Source of the DNA: Treponema porcinum
Lineage (GTDB): Bacteria; Spirochaetota; Spirochaetia; Treponematales; Treponemataceae
Assembly: GCF_900167145.1 (NCBI RefSeq)
Contig: NZ_FUWG01000006.1
Coordinates: 1-64,000 of the forward strand
Length of the DNA: 64,000 nt
Direction: 5' to 3'
The notes under the pieces were generated by a model. It was not told where the DNA came from, ran no database searches, and was given only the letters and a program-made list of their open reading frames with translations. Shown piece after piece: positions 8,034 to 15,029 of this stretch. Every line of letters begins with the position of its first letter. Position 1 is the first letter of the stretch. The translations under genes were made by a program, and so were the position numbers.

Positions 8034-8672
8034 ATGATTTATGGTTACATTCGGGTAAGTACGGACAAGCAGACTGTGGAAAATCAGCGGTTTGAAATCC
8101 TGGAATTTGCAAAACGCAATTCGCTTGTTCTTGACAGCTGGATTGAAGAAACTGTGAGCGGAACAATCAGGCCGGAAAATCGAGCGCTTGGAAAACTTCT
8201 TGATTCAATTCAAAAAGATGACCTGATTATCTGCTCGGAACTTTCGCGGCTTGGGCGCAGTCTTTTTATGATTATGTCAATCCTAAACAAACTGATGGAA
8301 AAAGGTGCACGAATCTGGACAATCAAGGACGGTTACAGGCTTGGCGATGACATTCAGTCAAAGGTGCTCGCTTTTGCATTCGGACTTTCGGCTGAAATTG
8401 AGCGTAACCTTATAAGCCAGCGGACAAAAGAAGCTCTTGAACGAAAAAAAGCCGAAGGTCAGAAACTCGGACGCCCCAAAGGAAGCACAACTGAAACTTC
8501 AAAACTGGACGGAGCAGAAATCGGTGCCACAATTATGATTATGCAGGGAATTTCTGTAAATCAGATGGCAAAACTGTACGGCGTCCACAGAAATACGGTA
8601 AAAAAGTTCATTGCGGCAAAACAGCTTGGTTCGCAGGAAAATATCGAGCAGATGCTGAAAATAATAGGGTAA
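8034..8672 (+). CDS. Mpi-type serine recombinase (DNA invertase)
   Basis: A 212-residue resolvase/invertase-family recombinase. The catalytic serine is Ser9 in YGYIRVSTDKQ, and the segments ICSELSRLGRSLF, KDGYRLGDDIQSKVLAFAFGLSAEIER and RTKEALERKKAEGQKLGRPKG follow the family order. A C-terminal helix-turn-helix (MIMQGISVNQMAKLYGVHRNTVKKF) binds the site. The sequence strongly recalls the Bacteroides master invertase Mpi, from memory. It lies between the inverted repeats at 7880 and 8871. The ATG has no clear ribosome binding site; a TATATC box eight bases upstream may mean a leaderless transcript. It may also act on sites elsewhere. Confidence 0.88.
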   Translation: MIYGYIRVSTDKQTVENQRFEILEFAKRNSLVLDSWIEETVSGTIRPENRALGKLLDSIQKDDLIICSELSRLGRSLFMIMSILNKLMEKGARIWTIKDGYRLGDDIQSKVLAFAFGLSAEIERNLISQRTKEALERKKAEGQKLGRPKGSTTETSKLDGAEIGATIMIMQGISVNQMAKLYGVHRNTVKKFIAAKQLGSQENIEQMLKIIG

Positions 8673-8831
8673 AAACTGACGGATATGTTCTTTACATTTC
8701 GATGTATCGAAAATACCCGTTGAAAAAGTCATAATTCACAAAAATCAAAAAATATGCTATAAAAAAAATATGGAGGGAAACATTGCTTTCTTAAAAACAA
8801 CTTTCTTCCATAATAATTATAGTAGGAAAAA

Positions 8832-8894
8832 ATGTGCAATAAAAATATAAATAAAGAAGAAAAAAACATCACCAAAAACGACCGTTTAAAGTGA
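8832..8894 (+). CDS. Leader ORF on the invertible segment
   Basis: ATG 8832 follows AGGA (8824-8827) by four bases and opens 20 codons (beginning MCNKNINKEEK) ending at TGA 8892-8894. The stop overlaps the ATG of the next gene as TGATG, so the leader can couple translation to the helicase module. The last codons lie inside the right inverted repeat. If the segment flips, this same frame continues without a stop into the C5 methyltransferase. AT-rich DNA upstream (about 8740-8820) has promoter-like boxes, none decisive. Very short, so the call rests on the frame match. Confidence 0.5.
   Translation: MCNKNINKEEKNITKNDRLK
8871..8893 (-). repeat. Right inverted repeat of the recombinase segment
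   Basis: AAAACGACCGTTTAAAGTG (8875-8893) is the exact reverse complement of 7880-7898, with four further bases (8871-8874) matching at three positions. The central dinucleotide is AC at 8881-8882, opposite in direction to the left site, so recombination would invert the DNA between and not delete it. Confidence 0.85.
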
Positions 8895-9181
8895 TGCATT
8901 TAGGAAAAAAAATGGGTCATAAATGGACAGATAAGGAATGTATCGTGGTTTGCGAAGTTTTTAAGAGAGATTTTGTGGATTCTAGCAGTTCTCTTGTTAA
9001 TGCTATCAGTTCAATAATGAAAGAATGTCCGGATTTGGAGAATGGTTCTGTTCGTATGAAAATATCAAATACCGTGCAATTATGTAAAGAGTTCTCTATA
9101 AGGCACACCTGTCAGATTTCAACGTTAAAAAACTATTCACAACAACATTTGAAAGCATTCAAAAAGGTTTTTGAAATTTAA
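8894..9181 (+). CDS. Small protein upstream of the PLD-helicase, unknown
   Basis: A 95-residue protein. WTDKECIVVCEVFKRDFV followed by a stretch ending in RMKISNTVQLCKEFSI resembles the short N-terminal helical domain found on some restriction-type HNH or helicase proteins (WT-E-E-I then M-K-I-x-N), a resemblance from memory. It has no signal peptide or membrane segment. Its ATG (8894) overlaps the leader stop as TGATG, and the helicase starts ten bases after its end, so all three are probably translated together. It may be a DNA-recognition subunit of the helicase. Function unproven. Confidence 0.6.
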   Translation: MHLGKKMGHKWTDKECIVVCEVFKRDFVDSSSSLVNAISSIMKECPDLENGSVRMKISNTVQLCKEFSIRHTCQISTLKNYSQQHLKAFKKVFEI

Positions 9182-9190
9182 GGTATCCAC

Positions 9191-12148
9191 ATGGAGTCAA
9201 CTCAGTTCATCTATAACGGTCGTACTCGCAGTTTTTTTAATACGCTGGTTGAAAACTTAGAGCAGTGCAGTGAATTCAAAATCAGTGTGGCATTTATTAC
9301 TTTTGGCGGGCTTCAGGTTTTGCTTGAAACTTTGCAGGTACTTTCTGAGCGCGGTATTCCTGGCGAGATTTTAACGACTACCTATCAGAACATGACGACT
9401 CCACAAGTTTTAAAGCGTCTTTCTGAATTTCCTAACATCAAGCTTAAGATTTATGTTCCGCCGACTCAGAACGACGGCTTCCATGCAAAAGGCTATCTTT
9501 TTCATAAATCAACTGACAGTAAAAGCAATGACCTGTGGACTGTAATAATCGGTTCTTCAAACATCACCGGTCGTGCTCTTAAAACAAATATCGAATGGAA
9601 CGTGCTGCAGAATGAACCTGTGCAGGAAGCGCAGGAACCGGGAGTTTTTGCAAAATCCGTACTTGATGAATTTGAGCAGCTTTGGGAAAGTCCGTGGGCA
9701 AAAGAATATTCTGATGATTTTTTAATTTCGTACCGTGATTATCTTGCGCGGATTAAAAAGGATGTTCAGGCTAAAAAAGTCAATGAGCTTTTTACTTACG
9801 AGAGAGCTCAGGCAATCCAGCCGAACGAAATGCAGCAGGAAGCAATCGTAAAACTTGATAGGCTTCGAAAAACCGGCGCAAAAAGGGCACTTGCAATTGC
9901 AGCAACAGGAAGCGGAAAAACATATATGTCTGTTTTTGATGCTCTTCAGGTAAATCCAAAACGGTTGCTTTTTATCGTTCACCGTGAGGACATATTAAAA
10001 AAGGCAAAAGAATCTTTTGACACTATATGCGGAGCGGTTGGAAAAAATTATGTTTCCGGTTTTTATACAGGAAATCAAAAAGACGAAAATTGCACTTATC
10101 TTTTTGCAACTCGCGACACGATGAGCCGGCATTTTACGGAATTTGCTCCTGACACTTTTGACTACATCGTAATCGATGAAGCGCACCACGCTTCAAGCGA
10201 CAGCTACCAGAAAATCATCTCGTATTTTAAGCCTGATTTTCTTCTAGGTCTGACGGCTACTCCTGAACGCAGTGACAGCGGCGACATTTACGCGCTTTTT
10301 GACAACAACATTGCTGTAGAAATCCGTCTGAGGCAGGCACTTGAATACAATCTGATTTGTCCTTTCCATTATTTTGGTCTTACTGATGCCGAAGGAATTG
10401 ACTACACAAAAATCAAAGCGGAACCTGGCACATCTGAATATACCGAAGAAATTGCCAGAATGCTGATGGTAAGTCACAGAGTTGATTACATAATAGAAAA
10501 AATGAAATTTTACGGTCACGATGGTGAAAAAACAAAAGCTCTGGGATTTTGTCAGAACATAAAACACGCAAAATTTATGGCAAGTGAATTTTGTGCGCGT
10601 GGAATTCCTGCCGTAGCTCTTTCTAGTGAAGACAACAAGAGCATTGACGAGCGAATTGCTTTTACAAAACGTCTTGAAAACGATGATGACGAACTTAAGG
10701 TGATTTTTACGGTTGACCTGTTCAACGAAGGAATTGATATTCCGTCCGTAAACACGATTTTAATGCTTCGCCCGACGGAGTCTTCTATTATATTTATTCA
10801 GCAGCTTGGACGAGGATTGCGTAAACTTGCAGATAAAGAATTCGTTACGGTTCTTGATTTTATCGGAAACTACAACAAGTCATTTTTGATGGCGATTGCT
10901 TTGAACGGTAAGCAGAACTTTGACAAGGATTCGCTAAAAGTTGAAGTAGAAACAGATTTTGCCGATTTGCCAAACGGAACTTACATCCACATGGACAAAA
11001 TTACAAAGCAGCAGATTCTTCATCAGCTTGAAAATGAGCGCTTTATGTCAATGAAGTATATGAAGGAATCCTACTTGAATTTTAAACACGTTTGTGGCGG
11101 AAAAATTCCTATGCTGATTGATTATTTAAAGCATGACGGAAGTGTTGACCCACTGCGTTTTTCTTCGTTCAATACGAATTACAAGACCTATCTTGAGTTT
11201 GCCGCTTTTATGGAAAAAGAGACTCACCCTGAACTTTCTGTTCTCTTGGAAAACGAAGCGTTTAAGCAGCTCATGCGTCTGTTCACTTTTTATACGCCTG
11301 CAAAACGAATTGAAGAATGGCTAATTGCAAATGAATTATTGAATGCTGAAAATTATTCGGTAAAAATTGATGATTTTATAAATAGAGCCCATAAGTTTCT
11401 TGATGAAGTTCATGCTGAAAATCTGATTCATGCAGCAGAAACTTTGAGCGGAAAATATTTTGATTCATCAGAACTTAAAAGATTTGAAAAGGCACTTCTT
11501 TCTTTTGACGGTAAGTCAGTTTCATTTAGCAGTGAAGTAAAATCCGCTCTGAAAAACGAAGAAAGTTGCCGTACTTGGTTCGAAGATTTGATTCAATATA
11601 ATCTTCTTCGCTATCAGAACGAATTTGGCAGTGCCGATTATGGGCTTCCGTTCTTAAAGCTGTATTATGAATATTCAATGCGTGACACGGCACTTTTGTG
11701 CAATTACAAGAAGATTCATTCTTCGTTCCGCGGTCAGGGACTTCTGACTTCTGCAAAGCCAGATTATTTTATTTTTGTAAATCTTCATAAAAATGCCAAC
11801 ATCAAAGAGTCTATAAACTACAAAGATAAATTCATTACGCCTGGAGTTTTTCAGTGGCAGTCACCGAACAGTACAACGCAGGATTCGGAAGTAGGACAGA
11901 ACATTATTTTTAGTTACAAGCGGGGAATAAACCTACATCTTTTTGTCCGTAAATTTGAAGAGGTAGAAGGTGTAACTCAGCCTTTTGTTTATCTTGGAAA
12001 AGTCGTGCCTTTTTCTGATACTGCTGAAGGCAACAAGCCTATTACAATTCATTTTGCCCTTGAAAATCCTGTGCCTGATGAATTATATTTGGATTTTACA
12101 ACAAGGACTGATATGCTTGGGAAAAATAATCCGGAGATTGAATTATGA
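9191..12148 (+). CDS. PLD-like nuclease, DEAD/DEAH helicase and DUF3427 fusion
   Basis: A 985-residue protein of three parts. The N-terminal phospholipase D-like domain has HAKGYLF (His98, Lys100) and IIGSSNITG (121-127), one HKD-type half site. The helicase core has AATGSGKT (237-244), VIDEAHHAS (327-335), GLTATPERSD and the motif VI QQLGRGLR. The remainder matches DUF3427. Such proteins occur in defence islands, often with a small NUDIX enzyme fused or adjacent, as here: the next gene overlaps by four bases. It probably restricts or processes foreign or damaged DNA. Expression may depend on the orientation of the invertible segment upstream. Confidence 0.85.
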   Translation: MESTQFIYNGRTRSFFNTLVENLEQCSEFKISVAFITFGGLQVLLETLQVLSERGIPGEILTTTYQNMTTPQVLKRLSEFPNIKLKIYVPPTQNDGFHAKGYLFHKSTDSKSNDLWTVIIGSSNITGRALKTNIEWNVLQNEPVQEAQEPGVFAKSVLDEFEQLWESPWAKEYSDDFLISYRDYLARIKKDVQAKKVNELFTYERAQAIQPNEMQQEAIVKLDRLRKTGAKRALAIAATGSGKTYMSVFDALQVNPKRLLFIVHREDILKKAKESFDTICGAVGKNYVSGFYTGNQKDENCTYLFATRDTMSRHFTEFAPDTFDYIVIDEAHHASSDSYQKIISYFKPDFLLGLTATPERSDSGDIYALFDNNIAVEIRLRQALEYNLICPFHYFGLTDAEGIDYTKIKAEPGTSEYTEEIARMLMVSHRVDYIIEKMKFYGHDGEKTKALGFCQNIKHAKFMASEFCARGIPAVALSSEDNKSIDERIAFTKRLENDDDELKVIFTVDLFNEGIDIPSVNTILMLRPTESSIIFIQQLGRGLRKLADKEFVTVLDFIGNYNKSFLMAIALNGKQNFDKDSLKVEVETDFADLPNGTYIHMDKITKQQILHQLENERFMSMKYMKESYLNFKHVCGGKIPMLIDYLKHDGSVDPLRFSSFNTNYKTYLEFAAFMEKETHPELSVLLENEAFKQLMRLFTFYTPAKRIEEWLIANELLNAENYSVKIDDFINRAHKFLDEVHAENLIHAAETLSGKYFDSSELKRFEKALLSFDGKSVSFSSEVKSALKNEESCRTWFEDLIQYNLLRYQNEFGSADYGLPFLKLYYEYSMRDTALLCNYKKIHSSFRGQGLLTSAKPDYFIFVNLHKNANIKESINYKDKFITPGVFQWQSPNSTTQDSEVGQNIIFSYKRGINLHLFVRKFEEVEGVTQPFVYLGKVVPFSDTAEGNKPITIHFALENPVPDELYLDFTTRTDMLGKNNPEIEL

Positions 12149-12549
12149 AACACATCACCGTAAGCGCCGCCATAATCGTGCGCACAAATCCGCAGACTCA
12201 AAAAAAAGAACTCTTTGCCACCCAGCGCGGCTACGGCGATTTTAAAGGCGGCTGGGAATTTCCCGGCGGAAAACTTGAACCTGGCGAATCACCGCAACAA
12301 TGCATTGTCCGCGAAATCCGGGAAGAACTTGCCACTGTCGTAAAGGCAGAAAAAACTCTTGGGGTAGTGGAGTATGATTATCCGGCTTTTCATCTTACCA
12401 TGCACTGCCTTTTGTGTTCAGTAGTTTCGGGCGACTTAAAGCTTTTGGAACACGAGGATGCAAAGTGGGTAACTGGAGAAAACCTTTATTCTCTGGACTG
12501 GCTTCCGGCGGACAGGCTGATTTTGGATAGGCTTCTTTCAATTTTATAA
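12145..12549 (+). CDS. NUDIX hydrolase of the MutT (8-oxo-dGTP) type
   Basis: A 134-residue protein close in pattern to MutT. The Nudix box is GGKLEPGESPQQCIVREIREEL at about residues 41-62, preceded by GGWEFP, which in MutT-like enzymes contacts the purine. It overlaps the helicase gene by ATGA, so the two are coupled. It could clean modified nucleotides produced during helicase or nuclease action, or act as a housekeeping sanitising enzyme. The substrate is inferred from sequence pattern only. Confidence 0.85.
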   Translation: MKHITVSAAIIVRTNPQTQKKELFATQRGYGDFKGGWEFPGGKLEPGESPQQCIVREIREELATVVKAEKTLGVVEYDYPAFHLTMHCLLCSVVSGDLKLLEHEDAKWVTGENLYSLDWLPADRLILDRLLSIL

Positions 12550-12591
12550 TCTTTTATTATCTTTTGGGAATGTTTCAAATCCTTTGTTCTG

Positions 12592-13506
12592 CTAAAATTT
12601 TGCTGCCATTTTTTCTACTTCTTCTTTCAGTTGTTTTTTTATACTGTCGGGGCTTAGGATTTCAAGGCGGCTTCCAAAACTCAGTAGCCAGTCTGTGAGC
12701 CATGGCATTTTTGGAACTGAAAGGGTTAATATTTTGGAGAAAGGAGTGTCATCCTGAATACTGTCTGCACAAAAATCATCAAGTATTCTGTAAACATCCT
12801 GGCTATGCACCCTTAATTTGAGCGTAATTTTCGTGGTAGTGTCTTCGCGGTAACCGGAATAATCCATCTGAGTGGCATTTGAATTTATTTTCAGATCTGA
12901 TTCTGACTTTTCGGAAAGGATTTCTACATTTTTCATTCGGCTTAGCTTAAAGAAGCGGTTTTCTTTCTTTTTCTCACACCACGCCCACAAATACCATGCC
13001 TGACCGCGAAAAACAATTTTCCATGGACATAGAATCCTGTTTGTGCAATTGCCGTTACTTGAATAGTAATCAAGACGAACCTTCCGTTCGCTTAGAACTG
13101 CGGTTTTTAATAGATTGAAAATATTTTTTATTTCAGTAAGTTTTGGATTCCAAGGGGCAAAATCAATTTCAATCCAGTCTGCATTTGCTTTTGTTAGGGA
13201 TTTTAGTTTTGTTACTGCTGACTGTTTGTTTCCGCTGAGATTTTCAAGTGCCAGAACTCCAGCTAAAAGTTCAAGCTTTTCATCTTCTGTAAAAACAGTT
13301 TTGTCCAGAGCATATTTTTCCGAAACGCAGAGCCCACCTCCTTTGCCTTTGATTGCATAAATCGGAACGCCTGCAAGGTTCAGCGCATCAACCCAACGGT
13401 AAATCGTCCTTTGACTTACGCCAAAGTGTTCTGCCATTTCTGAGGCAGTAACCTGCTTTTTTTCCAGAAGAATGTAAGTTAATTCAAAAAGAGATTCGGT
13501 CTGCAT
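12592..13506 (-). CDS. WYL-domain transcriptional regulator
   Basis: A 304-residue regulator with an N-terminal helix-turn-helix (KKQVTASEMAEHFGVSQRTIYRWVDALNLAGVPIYA, residues about 16-52) and a central WYL domain containing AWYLWAWCEKKKENRFFKLSRMKNVEIL. WYL domains sense ligands, often nucleic-acid fragments, and repress or activate nearby genes. It is the third gene of a leftward cluster after a GyrI-like protein and a DJ-1 family protein, with gaps of 17 and 23 bases. It faces the helicase module, so control of that module is possible, but control of its own operon is simpler. Confidence 0.85.
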   Translation of the reverse strand: MQTESLFELTYILLEKKQVTASEMAEHFGVSQRTIYRWVDALNLAGVPIYAIKGKGGGLCVSEKYALDKTVFTEDEKLELLAGVLALENLSGNKQSAVTKLKSLTKANADWIEIDFAPWNPKLTEIKNIFNLLKTAVLSERKVRLDYYSSNGNCTNRILCPWKIVFRGQAWYLWAWCEKKKENRFFKLSRMKNVEILSEKSESDLKINSNATQMDYSGYREDTTTKITLKLRVHSQDVYRILDDFCADSIQDDTPFSKILTLSVPKMPWLTDWLLSFGSRLEILSPDSIKKQLKEEVEKMAAKF

Positions 13507-13529
13507 TTATGTCTAAATTTTTCCTTTTA

Positions 13530-14153
13530 TCACGACACCATTTGCATCAGGGCAAAAAAGTGTTCGGCTTTTCCTGTATTAAAATAATTGTACCATTCGT
13601 CTAGTGCGGCGTTTTCAAAAACATTGAGTTTCTGAAGAATAAGTTTTGTCCATAAAAGAGAGCCAGTGGCACCTGCTGTAATCAGATTATTGTGGCACAC
13701 AGCCGCTTCATCAACAAAAAACTCAGAGCCTTTGTATTCTGGAACAAACATTTCAAGAAAACCTTTGCCATTACTTGTGTGCGGTCTCTTATCAAGAACG
13801 CCCTTTTTTGCAAGAGCAGCGGTTGCGCCACAAATCGCACAGACTGTTCCCCCGACTTCAATGATTTTAAGTGCCTTTTCAAGAATAGCTTCGTTTTTCG
13901 TTTCATTCCAGGAATCGGCACCAGGCAGAATCAGAACAGTATTTTCATCAGCTGAAATTTCATCAATCGTGCAGTCCGGAACAACTGAAAGTCCGCCCAT
14001 AGTTTTAATTGACTCCTTTGAAACAGCCGCATGTTTAAAGATGATTTCTTCGGCATCCTTTTTAAAGAATCTTCTGGAATGTAATTCTGCCGAAATATAA
14101 CCGGTTTCCCAGTCAGCCATTGTATTCAAAAGATAAAGATATACTTTTCGCAT
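13530..14153 (-). CDS. DJ-1/PfpI family protein
   Basis: A 207-residue glutamine-amidotransferase-like protein. VLILPGADSW, the nucleophile elbow AICGATAALA with its cysteine near residue 104, and HTSNG with the following histidine are the usual DJ-1/PfpI features. The family includes stress-response deglycases, chaperones and proteases, so the activity cannot be stated. It lies between a GyrI-like protein and a WYL regulator on the same strand with short gaps, probably one operon. Confidence 0.82.
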   Translation of the reverse strand: MRKVYLYLLNTMADWETGYISAELHSRRFFKKDAEEIIFKHAAVSKESIKTMGGLSVVPDCTIDEISADENTVLILPGADSWNETKNEAILEKALKIIEVGGTVCAICGATAALAKKGVLDKRPHTSNGKGFLEMFVPEYKGSEFFVDEAAVCHNNLITAGATGSLLWTKLILQKLNVFENAALDEWYNYFNTGKAEHFFALMQMVS

Positions 14154-14170
14154 TTCAGCCTCTCTCCCGA

Positions 14171-14629
14171 TTATTTCACGGCCAGATAAATAAAAATTGT
14201 TCCATTACCTGTAGCACAGTCTTCCTGGTACTCTTCGTAATCTCCGGTAAAAGTGCGTTCCAGCGGAGTGTTCCAGATTTGATCCCAGCTTTCTGCAACT
14301 GCTTTTGGAATTTCACCTTTTACGGTAAATTTTGCATATCTTCCGGCAGGAATTTTTTTAACAGTAAGTCCGTCTTTTTCAGCTTCGGCAATACCTTCAC
14401 TTGAAATCTGGCAGCCGGCAAGAACTGTATAACTCATGTCCTGTGCATAATCGCAGTACAGCCCGACAGATTTTCTGTTCACTCGATTTTTCATTGACTG
14501 AGCTACACCAGAATAAAGCTTCTGCCAGAGTCCGCCGATTACACTTTGCATATCAGGCGAATCATTTTTTGTAACTGCAGATACTCCTGCAAAAGTCCTT
14601 TCTTCCATTTCTACGATTTCGTAATTCAT
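14171..14629 (-). CDS. GyrI-like small-molecule-binding domain protein
   Basis: A 152-residue protein made only of a GyrI-like/AraC effector-binding domain. It starts with YEIVEMEERTFAGVSA and ends with PLERTFTGDYEEYQ and a strand rich in aromatic residues (GTIFIYLAVK), both typical. The ATG at 14629 is preceded by GAGGTG, so I prefer it to the longer frame from 14659. Alone, such proteins bind hydrophobic or drug-like ligands. It is the first gene of the leftward GyrI/DJ-1/WYL cluster. Confidence 0.8.
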   Translation of the reverse strand: MNYEIVEMEERTFAGVSAVTKNDSPDMQSVIGGLWQKLYSGVAQSMKNRVNRKSVGLYCDYAQDMSYTVLAGCQISSEGIAEAEKDGLTVKKIPAGRYAKFTVKGEIPKAVAESWDQIWNTPLERTFTGDYEEYQEDCATGNGTIFIYLAVK

Positions 14630-14658
14630 AAAACACCTCAATAACTGATTATGTGGCA

Positions 14659-14693
14659 ATTATACAAGGTTGAATATGACACCTGTCTGTCAT
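14659..14693 (-). promoter_or_regulatory. Promoter with dyad operator for the GyrI/DJ-1/WYL cluster
   Basis: On the minus strand TATAAT (14659-14664) lies 17 bases from a weak -35 (GACAGG, 14682-14687). The -35 lies within a dyad with arms ATGACA and TGTCAT (14676-14693) and a six-base spacer. A regulator bound there would block the promoter, and the WYL protein of the same operon is a natural candidate. Confidence 0.45.
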
Positions 14694-14763
14694 AATATAA
14701 AATATTTTTTGAAAAATGTGAAATTTAATTATTTTTTACTTATTTTGTCAAATAAAAACAGAG

Positions 14764-14930
14764 GTAAAAAATAGGGCGTTCCCCTCTAAAAAAGTAAAAA
14801 CTAAAAAATTGCTCCAAGTTTTCGCAATTTTTCTTAACGTTTTTTCTGTTTTAGAGGGTCGCAGTATTCTCAGGCTCGCTCAAACCGCTCGGTGCTTCGC
14901 ACTTGCCTTCGGCAACCCTCCATGTTGCTA
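14764..14930. repeat. GC-rich palindromic repeat in the gap before the AAA-nuclease gene
   Basis: This 360-base gap holds no gene. It contains AGAGG and CCTCT arms (about 14761-14790), then a GC-rich block with GTGC-TTC-GCAC (14892-14902) and TTGCC-TTC-GGCAA (14903-14915). The block beginning CTCGCTCAAACC matches the middle of the element in hsdS, so it is a related copy of the triplet-loop palindrome family. Confidence 0.55.
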
Positions 14931-15014
14931 ATGCAGGTTTAAACTGAAGACAATACCTGTTATCACTTTACTCCTGTGCAGTAAAAATGTTTAATAGAAC
15001 AACCACCCATTTTG

Positions 15015-15023
15015 TGCTATAAT
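15015..15023 (+). promoter_or_regulatory. Extended -10 promoter close to the ATG
   Basis: TGCTATAAT is a perfect extended -10 element ending six bases before the ATG at 15030. Transcription would start at or next to the ATG, giving a leaderless mRNA. No good -35 is seen. Confidence 0.6.
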
Positions 15024-15029
15024 AACCCT

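Larger units (their letters stand above)
7880..8893. other. Putative invertible DNA segment carrying its own serine recombinase
   Basis: A 1,014-bp segment bounded by a 23-bp inverted repeat and containing one recombinase gene plus two outward-facing 5' regions. The left edge abuts the C5 methyltransferase frame and the right edge abuts the helicase module. The geometry matches known phase-variable switches. Inversion itself is inferred, not seen. Confidence 0.7.

Noticed and set aside
8034..8672. Recombinase as part of a transposon (Tn3 or IS607 style)
   Set aside because: No transposase accompanies it, its sequence is of the Mpi invertase type, and the flanking repeats are inverted with crossover-site symmetry.
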